NCBI GenBank assembly: GCA_030607895.1
Contig: JAUWJC010000047.1
Location: 1-13,294 of the forward strand
Reading direction: 5' to 3'
DNA length: 13,294 bases
From: Pirellulales bacterium
GTDB taxonomy: Bacteria > Planctomycetota > Planctomycetia > Pirellulales > Thermoguttaceae
Part shown: one piece after another, positions 1 to 7,121 of the stretch
Layout: each line of letters begins with the position of its first letter
How positions within the stretch are numbered: position 1 is the first letter of the stretch
Translations under genes and position numbers: made by a program
The notes under the pieces: model-generated
The model's database searches: none
What the model was told of the DNA's origin: nothing
What the model saw: the letters and a program-made list of their open reading frames with translations, nothing else

Positions 1-28
1 ACTTCCGACCTCCGACTTCCGACCTCGC
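1..28. repeat. Heptad tandem repeat (7-bp period), continues off the left edge
   Basis: Four consecutive 7-mers, ACTTCCG, ACCTCCG, ACTTCCG and ACCTCGC, alternate between two variants and end at the stop codon of the ABC ATPase gene. The array probably extends left of the window. Its period matches the arrays at 9141 and 12512, although the unit sequence differs. Confidence 0.7.
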
Positions 29-1557
29 TACACTTCCACCGCCGGCCGCTGGGTGGCCAGTTCCATAATGCGTTGTTCGGTAACCTCTTCCCGGCTGAGC
101 TGGCCGGTGATGTATCCCTCGCAAAGTACGATGACCCGGTCGCAAACGGTCAACAACTCGGGCAACTCGCTTGACGTGACAATAATGCTCAGGCCGTCTC
201 GGCAGAGCTTGTCCATCAAGCGGTATAGCTCGGCCTTTGCTCCCACGTCCACGCCGCGGGTTGGATCGTCCAGCAGGAGGACCTTTGGCCGGGTGAGCAG
301 CCAGCGGGCCACGATTGATTTCTGCTGGTTCCCGCCGCTGAGGCTGGTAATTGGCGTATCAATTCCAGCCGTGCGGATGCCCAATTGGTCGACACTTCGC
401 CGGGCCATCTGGCCCTCGACCTGAAAACGGATTATTCCCAACGTGGTGGCCTCCCGAAGCGCACACACGCTGATGTTTTGCCCCACGTTGAGATTGGCGA
501 AAAGCCCCAGCCGCTGTCGGTCCTCGGTCACCAAGGCGACACCCGCCCGCATCGCCTCGGCCGGATGCCGAAATCGCACTTCGCGGCCGTCCAGTACGAT
601 TCGGCCTTGCGGCGGTTGCTGGCTGGAGCCAAACAGGCACTCGAGCAACTCGGTTCGTCCGGCGCCCATCAGTCCGGCCAATCCCAGTATTTCGCCACGG
701 TGCAGCGTGAAGTTGATATTGCGAAGCCGCCATTTTCGGGCGTGACCCGGCCGGGGAAGCGAAAGCCCGTCGACCTCCAACAGCACATCGCCCGGGGTGC
801 GCGGCTCGCCGAGGTCGGCTTCCTCGATCTGGCGGCCTACCATCAGGTGCGTGATCCGGCGCGGATTGGTTTCGTTGCGGGCGATGGTTTTGACCAACCG
901 GCCGTCGCGCAGGACGGTAATCCGGTCGGCCAATTGAAACACTTCGTCCATCTTGTGCGAGATGTAAAGGATGGTAACCCCGCGCTCGCGGAGCCGGCCG
1001 ATGACGCGGAACAGCCGGGCGACCTCGGCCTCGGTCAGTGCGCTGGTGGGTTCGTCCATAACGAGGATGTCGGTATCCAGCGACAGTGCCTTGGCGATTT
1101 CCACCAACTGCTGATCGCCCACGCGCAACTCTCGGACCAGTTGTCCCGGTCGAATTTGGCATTCGAGTTGTTCGAGCAATTCGCCGGCGGCCCGTTCCAT
1201 GGCCCGATCATTCAGCAGGCCGAACCGGTTGACCTTCTCTCGCCCCAGGAAGACGTTTGCCGCGGCCGAGAGTTGGTCAACCAGGTTGAGTTCCTGGTGG
1301 ATGATGCTGATTCCCGCCCGCTCCGCCTCCGTAGTGTCGTGGAAATGGACGGCCTGGCCGCGGATCAGCAATTTGCCGTCGTAGTCGGCGATCACGCCGG
1401 AAAGGCACTTCACCAGCGTGCTTTTTCCCGCCCCGTTTTCGCCCACTATGGCGTGCAGTTCGCCGGAGATGATGTCGAGCGATACATCCCGCAGGGCAAC
1501 CACGCCGGGAAAACGCTTGGTCACGTGCTGGAAAGAAATGACCGGAGCAGTGGACAT
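28..1557 (-). CDS. Sugar ABC transporter, double ATP-binding protein (RbsA/MglA/XylG class)
   Basis: Cytoplasmic ATPase (509 aa) that would power a CUT2-type monosaccharide importer; two fused nucleotide-binding domains are the usual layout of this class. The first domain has Walker A GENGAGKST (39-47), Q-loop Q88, a signature-like LRVGDQQ (144-150), Walker B ILVMDEP and H201. The second has the family's degenerate Walker A GLAGLMGAGRTE (292-303), signature LSGGNQQ (406-412) and LLLDDPTRGVDVGAK. Its Walker B carries Asp431 where Glu is usual. I chose the ATG at 1557, not the upstream TTG at 1599, because AGGGGA lies about 9 bases before it and the protein then begins at the normal place. No permease or binding-protein gene is in the window; they may lie left of position 1. 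The neighbouring rhamnose/fucose genes suggest a deoxysugar substrate (compare RhaT of rhizobial rhamnose importers), but this is inference. Confidence 0.93.
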   Translation of the reverse strand: MSTAPVISFQHVTKRFPGVVALRDVSLDIISGELHAIVGENGAGKSTLVKCLSGVIADYDGKLLIRGQAVHFHDTTEAERAGISIIHQELNLVDQLSAAANVFLGREKVNRFGLLNDRAMERAAGELLEQLECQIRPGQLVRELRVGDQQLVEIAKALSLDTDILVMDEPTSALTEAEVARLFRVIGRLRERGVTILYISHKMDEVFQLADRITVLRDGRLVKTIARNETNPRRITHLMVGRQIEEADLGEPRTPGDVLLEVDGLSLPRPGHARKWRLRNINFTLHRGEILGLAGLMGAGRTELLECLFGSSQQPPQGRIVLDGREVRFRHPAEAMRAGVALVTEDRQRLGLFANLNVGQNISVCALREATTLGIIRFQVEGQMARRSVDQLGIRTAGIDTPITSLSGGNQQKSIVARWLLTRPKVLLLDDPTRGVDVGAKAELYRLMDKLCRDGLSIIVTSSELPELLTVCDRVIVLCEGYITGQLSREEVTEQRIMELATQRPAVEV

Positions 1558-1644
1558 GCATATATCCCCTGTCTGAAAATAGTCCGACGTATCGGCCAAT
1601 CTTCGAAATCCAGACGGCTGTCAGGTCATACAACGACAAATGTA

Positions 1645-1653
1645 ATCATATCA
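1645..1653 (-). promoter_or_regulatory. Candidate extended -10 promoter for the ABC ATPase gene
   Basis: Read on the minus strand this is TGATATGAT, a TGn extended -10 with TATGAT (5 of 6 to consensus). It would start transcription near 1638 and leave a leader of about 80 bases. No good -35 box is seen, as is common for extended -10 promoters. Prediction from motif only. Confidence 0.35.
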
Positions 1654-1731
1654 GGGATCGACAGGCAGAGGTAGAGGCAAAACAGGCGTACGCGGGTGTG
1701 GCATGGCCGTTAAACCGTAGGATGTAGGATA

Positions 1732-1760
1732 TTGACAAGCTGAATTGGCCGACCGACAAT
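1732..1760 (+). promoter_or_regulatory. Candidate sigma-70 promoter for the isomerase-like gene
   Basis: A perfect TTGACA (1732-1737) is followed after 17 bases by GACAAT (1755-1760, 4 of 6 to TATAAT). It lies about 85 bases before the start at 1847, in the gap shared with the divergent ABC gene. A second TTGACA at 1760-1765 has no matching -10. Confidence 0.35.
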
Positions 1761-1846
1761 TGACACTGTATCGTTGGCCTGGATCGTCAGAGCAGCCGTC
1801 GAACGTCGACTGTCAAGCCAAGTTCTCATGAAATTGGAGGGTTACC

Positions 1847-3286
1847 ATGCGAAGACAATTGAAACGCAGGGAGTTTGTTCAACTGACACTGGCGGGAAGC
1901 GCCGTGTGTATCGGGGGGCCGAGTATCGCAGCGCTTGGTGCAAGTCAAAAGGGGTCGCGACTTATAAGCCCGGGCTGCAGGAAAACGAAGGTAAAGGTCG
2001 CCAGGATCTATATGGGAGCAAAACCCCATCACTGGCCGACACCGGACCTCAACCTCGAAGAGGAAGCCCGTTCCTACAAGCCGCGGTTTGAAAAACTCAA
2101 AAACGAGTTGTCCGATGTCGAGTTCGTCGTCGATGAGTTGATTACCTCCGCGGATCAACTCGGCCCGCTGAAGGACAAACTCAAAAAGGTTGATGGAATC
2201 CTGGCAATTCACCTGGGCATGGGAATCAACACGATCCTCGATGAACTCCTCGGCTTGGGCCGGCCGACCACGGTCTTTGCCGTCCCGTATTCCGGGCATG
2301 AGTGGACTCGATTCGGTGCCCTGCAGAAGAAAGAACTAGGCGCGAAAATGGTGTGCCTGCTGACTAGCGATTACAGTCAACTCGCAGCCGCCATCAGGCC
2401 CTTCCGGGCGATACATCATTTGAGAGAAGCCAAGATTCTTAACGTCACGACAAGATCTTTCGGCGAGTATGCAACTGCCGTCAAAGACAAGTTCGGCACA
2501 CAGATCAAGGAAATAAAACTGGAACGGGTGCTGGCCGCCTGCAACGCCGCCGACGACGCCCAAGCGAAAGCGGAGGCCGAGAAGTGGGTCAAGGACGCCG
2601 CGAAAGTCGTCGAGCCCTCGCCGGAAGTAATCTTCAAGAGCTGCAAGCTGGCACTGGCGTTCGAAAAGTTGCTCGACGAAGAGGACGCCACCGTCATGAC
2701 CGTCGACTGCTACGGCACGATGTTCCGTCCACTCTGCCAGGGCTACGCCTACCCCTGCATCGGTTTTTGCAGGCTGAACAACATGGGGCTGGGCGGCATT
2801 TGCGAATCGGACCTACAGTCGGCAATGACCCACATCATTTTCCAAGGACTGGTGGGGAGACCCGGTTTCATCAGCGACCCGACGCTCGATGAATCCAACA
2901 ATAGTATCATTCTGGCCCACTGTTTGGGAACAACTAAGATGGACGGTCCGGGCGGACCGGCCGCGCCTTACAAGTTGCGCACGATCATGGAGCGTCAGGA
3001 AGGTGCTGTTCCACAAGTGAAGATGCGCGTCGGCCAGAAGGTCACTCAGGCGAAACTGGTCGGTACCGATCTTCTGCCGTTCTTCACGGGAGAGATTATC
3101 GGTACCCCCGAGACGGACAGAGGGTGCCGTACCAAGATCACGGTCAAAATCGACGGCGACGCCGAAAAACTGTGGAAGAACTGGCTATATGGATTGCACC
3201 GCGTGACATGCTACGGAGATATCACCAAGGAACTGCAGCACTTCTGCCGATTCCAAGGGATCAAGATGTTCAACGAGGCGGTGTAA
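1847..3286 (+). CDS. Tat-signalled L-fucose isomerase-like protein (FucI/AraA-related, COG2407 type)
   Basis: A 479-aa protein whose C-terminal half matches the L-fucose/L-arabinose isomerase-related family: VDCYG (286-290), a Pro-Cys segment leading to LNNMGLGGICESD (310-322), the GRPGFISDP run, HC at 358-359, and a final HRVTCYGD (451-458). FucI uses a Glu, an Asp and a His as metal ligands; E320 or D322, D287 and H451 are the likely counterparts here, by inference. The N-terminus has a twin-arginine motif KRREFVQL (6-13), then a hydrophobic stretch to about residue 31, so export by Tat is predicted. That is unexpected for this normally cytoplasmic enzyme family. GGAGGG at 1836-1841, 5 bases before the ATG, fixes the start. 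The gene is divergent from the sugar ABC gene and convergent with the mutarotase, 15 bp away. Ketose-aldose isomerisation of a deoxysugar is probable; exact substrate is unknown. Confidence 0.82.
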   Translation: MRRQLKRREFVQLTLAGSAVCIGGPSIAALGASQKGSRLISPGCRKTKVKVARIYMGAKPHHWPTPDLNLEEEARSYKPRFEKLKNELSDVEFVVDELITSADQLGPLKDKLKKVDGILAIHLGMGINTILDELLGLGRPTTVFAVPYSGHEWTRFGALQKKELGAKMVCLLTSDYSQLAAAIRPFRAIHHLREAKILNVTTRSFGEYATAVKDKFGTQIKEIKLERVLAACNAADDAQAKAEAEKWVKDAAKVVEPSPEVIFKSCKLALAFEKLLDEEDATVMTVDCYGTMFRPLCQGYAYPCIGFCRLNNMGLGGICESDLQSAMTHIIFQGLVGRPGFISDPTLDESNNSIILAHCLGTTKMDGPGGPAAPYKLRTIMERQEGAVPQVKMRVGQKVTQAKLVGTDLLPFFTGEIIGTPETDRGCRTKITVKIDGDAEKLWKNWLYGLHRVTCYGDITKELQHFCRFQGIKMFNEAV

Positions 3287-3301
3287 GACGACCGGCCGGG
3301 A

Positions 3302-3805
3302 TCAGTCTTGGTGAAAGACCTCTCGCATCGTCATCCAGTACTCGCCTTCTTTGCGGTTTTTCTGCGGGAGTTGGAGCGGATCGGTTTCCTTCCACCATTT
3401 CTGCGTGGTCGGGTCGGCCTTCATCTTCTGCATGTCGGCGTCGAAGTCGTCGCCGATGTACTCGAAATAGCTGAACAGATAAAGGTTGCCGTCGTCTAAT
3501 TCACCCAGGTAGCTCGAGTAGTTGCGGATGTTGCAGTCGGTAATCATCTTCTTCACACCCAGCCAGATGGCTTTGTGCAGCTCGATGTACTTGTCGAGCG
3601 TATCGCGATTGACGCCGATTACCGAGCCGAATCGTTGCACCTTTTTCGGCGTTGCCTCGGTCGCGGGCGACTGGGTCGCGGGTGACTGGGCCGCTTCGGC
3701 GCTGCCGGCCCCTTCCTTGGCCGACTGGCTGCATCCGAAACCGATCAGAACCCCAATCAGCAGGGTTGCCATTGACAGGACTACACGGTCGAAATGTGTT
3801 CTCAT
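3302..3805 (-). CDS. L-rhamnose mutarotase-family lipoprotein (RhaM/YiiL fold)
   Basis: 167 aa. Residues 57-167 align with RhaM, the dimeric ferredoxin-like enzyme that interconverts alpha and beta L-rhamnose: VIGVNRDTLDKYIELHKAIW contains the family His (H77), NYSSYL (95-100) follows the next strand, QKWWK (135-139) holds the Trp pair, and the protein ends in REVFH. E. coli RhaM is only about 104 aa; the extra N-terminus is a signal peptide with lipobox GFGC (lipidated Cys25) and an Ala/Ser/Pro/Thr linker containing the duplicated SPATQSPATE. The linker is encoded by a 15-bp tandem duplication at about 3659-3688. The mutarotase therefore appears to be membrane-anchored outside the cytoplasm. 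GAGGAG about 7 bases before the ATG supports the start. It has its own predicted promoter at 3881-3908 and lies downstream of larA-like and rhaB on the same strand. Confidence 0.9.
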   Translation of the reverse strand: MRTHFDRVVLSMATLLIGVLIGFGCSQSAKEGAGSAEAAQSPATQSPATEATPKKVQRFGSVIGVNRDTLDKYIELHKAIWLGVKKMITDCNIRNYSSYLGELDDGNLYLFSYFEYIGDDFDADMQKMKADPTTQKWWKETDPLQLPQKNRKEGEYWMTMREVFHQD

Positions 3806-3880
3806 GGTCTTGCTCCTCTTTCAGTAGATCATGGGGAATGGTCAAATCTGAACTGCCGGGTCCCAACGTGAATATCCCCC

Positions 3881-3908
3881 ATTGTGCCAAGGCCGCCTGC
3901 CGTGTCAA
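3881..3908 (-). promoter_or_regulatory. Candidate sigma-70 promoter for the mutarotase gene
   Basis: On the minus strand a perfect TTGACA (3908-3903) is separated by 16 bases from CACAAT (3886-3881, 4 of 6 to consensus). Transcription would begin near 3874, leaving a leader of about 70 bases. A 6-bp inverted repeat, TGCCAA (3885-3890) and TTGGCA (3916-3921), brackets the promoter and could be a regulator site, but is weak. Confidence 0.45.
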
Positions 3909-3947
3909 GGATCGGTTGGCAAGATAGCCACGCGTAGGGTGAGACTG

Positions 3948-5264
3948 CTAAAACCCCGTCGGGCGGTTGAAAAGCCTCTGGCGCGTGGCCCAAAGCCCGG
4001 CCGACGGCGTGGGAATGAAGAACACTCGCTCGCCGTTGGGTAGGTCGTTCCAGCCCTCTTTCAGCTTATCGGGTGGGTACTTGGCTAACGTCTCGCCCAG
4101 GTCGGCATACTGGAAGTTCACGCCTTCGATTTCTTCCTTCGACATCTGACCCGGCGCGTAGGTTATCGTAAAACGGCCTTCCGACGAGCCGTGGATCAAG
4201 TGGGCCGTGGCGTGGGCCAGGTCCTGCATCTCGGCATTGGCGCGATACAGTTCCATTACCTTGGGCATGCCCACGTAGCCGTACTTGCGGATCAGACTGT
4301 CGACCTCCGGCTGCTCGCCGAACCGTTTTAGGCCCGGGGCGATCACGATCAGTTCGCCCCCGTCGGCCAGGACCATCCGGGTGCGGTAGATCGCCTTGTT
4401 GGCCACCCAGGTGCTGACGAACTCGTCGGCCTGCATCACGCAAACAACCTTGTCGATCGGCTCGTCGAACACGGTGATGTTCTGCCCTCGCGACTGTCGG
4501 GCCGCTTCGAGATATGTTTCCACGTCGTCGCCAACGTACAGGCCGGTATGCACCAACTCGTCGTCTTCGTTGCGGGCCATGACGATCTGCACGTACAGGT
4601 CGGGCAGGTGGCCCACGTACTCTTCCTCGGCCTTGTTGAAGCAGGCTCGGACGGGCGTGGTCAGCGTACCCAGGTTGTTCTCGATTCCACAACAGGCGGC
4701 CGCCATGTGCGCGGCGCAAATCATCTCCTTGCCGGCCAACCCGATAAAGTAGTTCTTGTTGTGATTGGCAAACCCCAACACCTCGTGCGGCACCACGTGA
4801 CCCACGTTGACGATCAGGTCCCACGGCTCTTCGATGAGCATTCGATTGAGCACAACGGGTATGGGCCAATCGGCCGCGCCGCCGGTTACCTCCTCGACGA
4901 AGTCGGCCGGTATCTCACCCACCCGACGCGACCCGTCACGCCAATCGTGCGGATGAATCCGCGCTTCCGGAATGGAACCGAACATTCGGCGGTTCTCGTC
5001 CGGCGTGTGCGGCACGTGCTGCCCAAGCGTGGGAATCACATGCACCTCGGCCCCGGCCTCAAATAGATGGTCCTCGAATAGATGGTAAAGCATCTCCGTC
5101 AGGCGACCGGCACCCGAATGAGCTCGGGTAATGTCGGGCGGCAATAGCAGGACTCGATTCGGATGGTTGCAGATTCGCATTCGGGCCTCTTCGACCGTCC
5201 GCCGCATCAACTCCTCCATCCGCTCCGTGCTGATTCGCTCGGCCTGCTCAGAAAACCATGGCAT
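3948..5264 (-). CDS. LarA-like nickel-pincer racemase/epimerase homologue (DUF2088)
   Basis: 438 aa, close to the usual LarA length. The N-terminal DUF2088 domain shows PPDITRAH (42-49) and TLGQHVPHTPDE (79-90), the LarA pattern of Asp/Arg followed by a Gly-x-His loop. The key evidence is spacing: H160, K170 and H186 reproduce exactly the intervals of lactate racemase H174, K184 and H200, where the Lys holds the nickel-pincer nucleotide and both His line the active site. H83 is the probable counterpart of H108. The family racemises or epimerises alpha-hydroxy acids; its members act on lactate, malate, gluconate and others. Lying between rhaB and the mutarotase, this one may act on a sugar-derived hydroxy acid or lactate from deoxysugar breakdown, which is inference. 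Start supported by AGGGAG about 9 bases upstream. The cofactor makers LarB, LarC and LarE are not in the window. Confidence 0.85.
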   Translation of the reverse strand: MPWFSEQAERISTERMEELMRRTVEEARMRICNHPNRVLLLPPDITRAHSGAGRLTEMLYHLFEDHLFEAGAEVHVIPTLGQHVPHTPDENRRMFGSIPEARIHPHDWRDGSRRVGEIPADFVEEVTGGAADWPIPVVLNRMLIEEPWDLIVNVGHVVPHEVLGFANHNKNYFIGLAGKEMICAAHMAAACCGIENNLGTLTTPVRACFNKAEEEYVGHLPDLYVQIVMARNEDDELVHTGLYVGDDVETYLEAARQSRGQNITVFDEPIDKVVCVMQADEFVSTWVANKAIYRTRMVLADGGELIVIAPGLKRFGEQPEVDSLIRKYGYVGMPKVMELYRANAEMQDLAHATAHLIHGSSEGRFTITYAPGQMSKEEIEGVNFQYADLGETLAKYPPDKLKEGWNDLPNGERVFFIPTPSAGLWATRQRLFNRPTGF

Positions 5265-5289
5265 TTGGATATCTCCCTCTCCTCTGAAA

Positions 5290-5399
5290 TGTAAAGCCGC
5301 GACCAGTGGTCGCGATTTGATTACGATATGATTACGGTTTCAGGCGGTTTGACGAGAGTTGTCAGTTCGAAGGCCGCGACCACTGGTCGCGGCTTTACA
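5290..5399. repeat. REPIN-like element: perfect 25-bp inverted repeats around a 60-bp spacer
   Basis: Positions 5290-5314 and 5375-5399 are exact reverse complements (25 of 25). Each arm is itself nearly palindromic: CGCGACCA and TGGTCGCG around one central base. The right copy extends to 10-bp arms at 5373-5393. Two palindromes in opposite orientation with a short spacer match the layout of REP doublets (REPINs) or small MITEs. The spacer holds an imperfect 11-bp tandem repeat (GATTTGATTAC, GATATGATTAC). The right arm contains the rhaB stop codon (5395-5397). The left arm lies about 25 bp before the larA-like start, so the larA-like leader mRNA should fold strongly. Confidence 0.85.
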
Positions 5400-6954
5400 A
5401 CATCTCCATAAACCGACCATACGCATCGTCCCAGGCGGCAGTGTTTTCGGGTTCGTACTGGTCAACGTCGAAGCTGCGGCGGATGACTTCCCGGGCTTCG
5501 GCAACCGATGCCACGTCGCCGGCGGAAACCGCCTGCATCATTACGTTCCCAATGGCGGTGGCTTCGACCGGTCCGGCCACCACGCGACGCCCGCAAGCGT
5601 CGGCCGTCGCCTGGCAGAGTTGCCGGTTCTTCGTGCCGCCGCCCACGATGTGTATCGTCTCGATCCGGCCGCCGGCCAACTCTTCACACATACCCAAAAC
5701 CTGGCGGAACTTCATGGCCAGGCTATCCAACGCGCAGCGCAACACGGCGCCTTCGTCGGTCGGCACCGGTTGACCGGTTCGGCGGCAGAACTGGCGAATG
5801 GCCTCAGGCATGTCGTTGGGTGCCATCAGGTCTTGCGAGTCGGGGTTGATGAACGAGACCAGCGGCTTGGCGGCGGCGGAGAGCTTGTTCAGGTCTTCCC
5901 AGTCCCAATTTCGACCGGCCAGGTTCCATATCCGGCGGCATTCCTGCACCAGCCACAAGCCGGTGATGTTCTTCAGCAGCCGAATCGTTCCCGCCACGCC
6001 GCCCTCGTTCGTGAAGTTCAGCTTCAGCACTTGGTCGTTGATAACCGGCCGGGGCGATTCGATACCCATCAGTGCCCAGGTACCCAGGCTGATGTAGCAC
6101 CAGTGTGCCGAAAAAGGGACCAGGTTTAATTTGCCGGAACGGCCCGGAGGGGGCTTCGCACAAATTAAACCTGGGCCCTTTTTCGGCCCCGGCCGAGCGG
6201 CGGCGGGTACGGCCATCACGGCACTGGCTGTGTCGTGCGAGCCGGGCAACACCACGCTGGTCCCCGACAGGCCGCTTTCGTCGGCCAGGTTCTCCCGCAG
6301 CGGCCCCAGGTTGGTTCCCGGCTGCTCGATCCGCCCCAAGATGCCCGTCGGCAGTCCGAACTTCCCCAGCAATTCGGTTGCCCAATCTCCGGTGATGGGG
6401 TTGTAGAACTGGCTGGTGCTCGCCTCGGTCGACTCGTTGCACTTCACGCCGGTCAACATCCAGTGGAACAGGTCGGGTACCATCAGCAGGGTTTCGGCCG
6501 CTTCCAGCAAGGGCGAGTCGGCCAGCTTCATGGCCAGAAGCTGGTAGAGGCTGTTAAGCTGCATGAACTGCAAGCCCGTGTGCCGGAATATCTCTTCCCG
6601 CGGCACGATCGAAAACGCCTTTGCCAACATGCCGTTGGTTTGGCTGTCGCGATAGTTATAGGGGTTGCCCAGCAGCACGTCGCCGCGGCCGAGCAGTCCG
6701 AAATCGACGCCCCAGGTATCGACTCCCACGCTGGCCACCTGGTCGCCAAATCGGGCCCCGGCCGCACGCAAGCCCTGGCGGACCTGTGACCAGAGTCCCA
6801 GCAAGTCCCAATGCAGCCGGCCGGCCACCTCGACCGGTCCGTTCTCGAACCGGTAGATTTCCTCCAATTTGAGCCGTTCGCCGTCGAACAGCCCGACCAA
6901 GTGCCGCCCGCTGGAGGCCCCCATATCGACCGCCAGGAATGCCTTCTCAGCCAT
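5395..6954 (-). CDS. rhaB: Rhamnulokinase with an in-frame palindromic insertion
   Basis: FGGY-family kinase that phosphorylates L-rhamnulose to L-rhamnulose 1-phosphate in the cytoplasm. Recognised by FLAVDMGASSGR (6-17), DTWGVDFG (79-86), NPYNYRDSQT (97-106), LNSLYQLLA (133-141), PGSHDTASAV (237-246) with probable catalytic Asp241 (E. coli D237), ISLGTWALMG (288-297), NEGG, HIVGGGTKNRQL and the late GPVEATAIGN. Length is 519 aa from the ATG at 6954, against 489 in E. coli. The surplus is explained by about 28 residues (256-283) encoded by the palindrome at 6107-6187, between AVPAA and HWCYISLGTW. The ATG at 6954 is preferred to a GTG at 7008 because the family starts here and Asp241 falls near its expected number; neither has a good ribosome site. 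The last codons and stop run into the repeat at 5375-5399. Confidence 0.93.
   Translation of the reverse strand: MAEKAFLAVDMGASSGRHLVGLFDGERLKLEEIYRFENGPVEVAGRLHWDLLGLWSQVRQGLRAAGARFGDQVASVGVDTWGVDFGLLGRGDVLLGNPYNYRDSQTNGMLAKAFSIVPREEIFRHTGLQFMQLNSLYQLLAMKLADSPLLEAAETLLMVPDLFHWMLTGVKCNESTEASTSQFYNPITGDWATELLGKFGLPTGILGRIEQPGTNLGPLRENLADESGLSGTSVVLPGSHDTASAVMAVPAAARPGPKKGPGLICAKPPPGRSGKLNLVPFSAHWCYISLGTWALMGIESPRPVINDQVLKLNFTNEGGVAGTIRLLKNITGLWLVQECRRIWNLAGRNWDWEDLNKLSAAAKPLVSFINPDSQDLMAPNDMPEAIRQFCRRTGQPVPTDEGAVLRCALDSLAMKFRQVLGMCEELAGGRIETIHIVGGGTKNRQLCQATADACGRRVVAGPVEATAIGNVMMQAVSAGDVASVAEAREVIRRSFDVDQYEPENTAAWDDAYGRFMEML
6107..6187. mobile_element. 81-bp palindromic element inserted inside rhaB
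   Basis: Arms 6107-6133 and 6161-6187 are reverse complements over 27 bp with one mismatch (A at 6119 against C expected), around a 27-bp loop. The outer part reads CCGAAAAAGGG and the inner part AGGTTTAATTTG. Its length is exactly 27 codons and it is read through on the rhaB strand in the rhaB frame; a second frame on that strand is also open. It coincides with residues absent from normal rhamnulokinases. No target-site duplication is obvious. Resembles Rickettsia palindromic elements in behaviour, but not in sequence as far as I can tell. Confidence 0.85.
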
Positions 6955-7030
6955 TACTCGCACCCAGGTAAGCGTATTGATAGATGTTTTCCATTGGCGA
7001 AAAGCCACGTTGCCAAGAATAAATGTTGTC

Positions 7031-7047
7031 CGCTGGTGGTTCCAGCG
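7031..7047 (-). terminator. Possible weak terminator hairpin after the HicB-like gene
   Basis: CGCTGG, loop TGGTT, CCAGCG forms a 6-bp stem. On the minus strand it follows the HicB-like stop by about 75 bases and is followed by an A/T-rich stretch (ACATTTATT) but no clean T run. Another inverted repeat, ACCGGG (7054-7059) and CCCGGT (7071-7076), precedes it. It could separate the pair from rhaB. Confidence 0.3.
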
Positions 7048-7121
7048 TCAAGTACCGGGCTATATTTCGCCCCGGTGGCCACTCGTAACGTGGTGCGGAA
7101 CCGTGCGGAGCCGCCTCCCGC

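Noticed and set aside
385..1674. 429-aa plus-strand frame opposite the ABC ATPase
   Set aside because: It is antisense to a gene with clear ATPase motifs; long antisense frames are common in GC-rich DNA.
3285..3309. Inverted repeat AAGAC/GTCTT around CCGGCCGG between the convergent isomerase and mutarotase genes, as a bidirectional terminator
   Set aside because: The outer stem is only 5 bp, its halves overlap both genes' ends, and no T run follows on either strand.
4066..4869. 267-aa minus-strand frame within the larA-like gene
   Set aside because: Arg/Gly-rich out-of-frame shadow; the overlapping frame has the LarA active-site residues.
6947..6994. Possible 15-aa leader peptide (MENIYQYAYLGASNG) overlapping the rhaB start
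   Set aside because: The stop overlaps the rhaB ATG in a way that would allow coupling, but there is no ribosome site before its ATG and no attenuator structure, so it is most likely chance.
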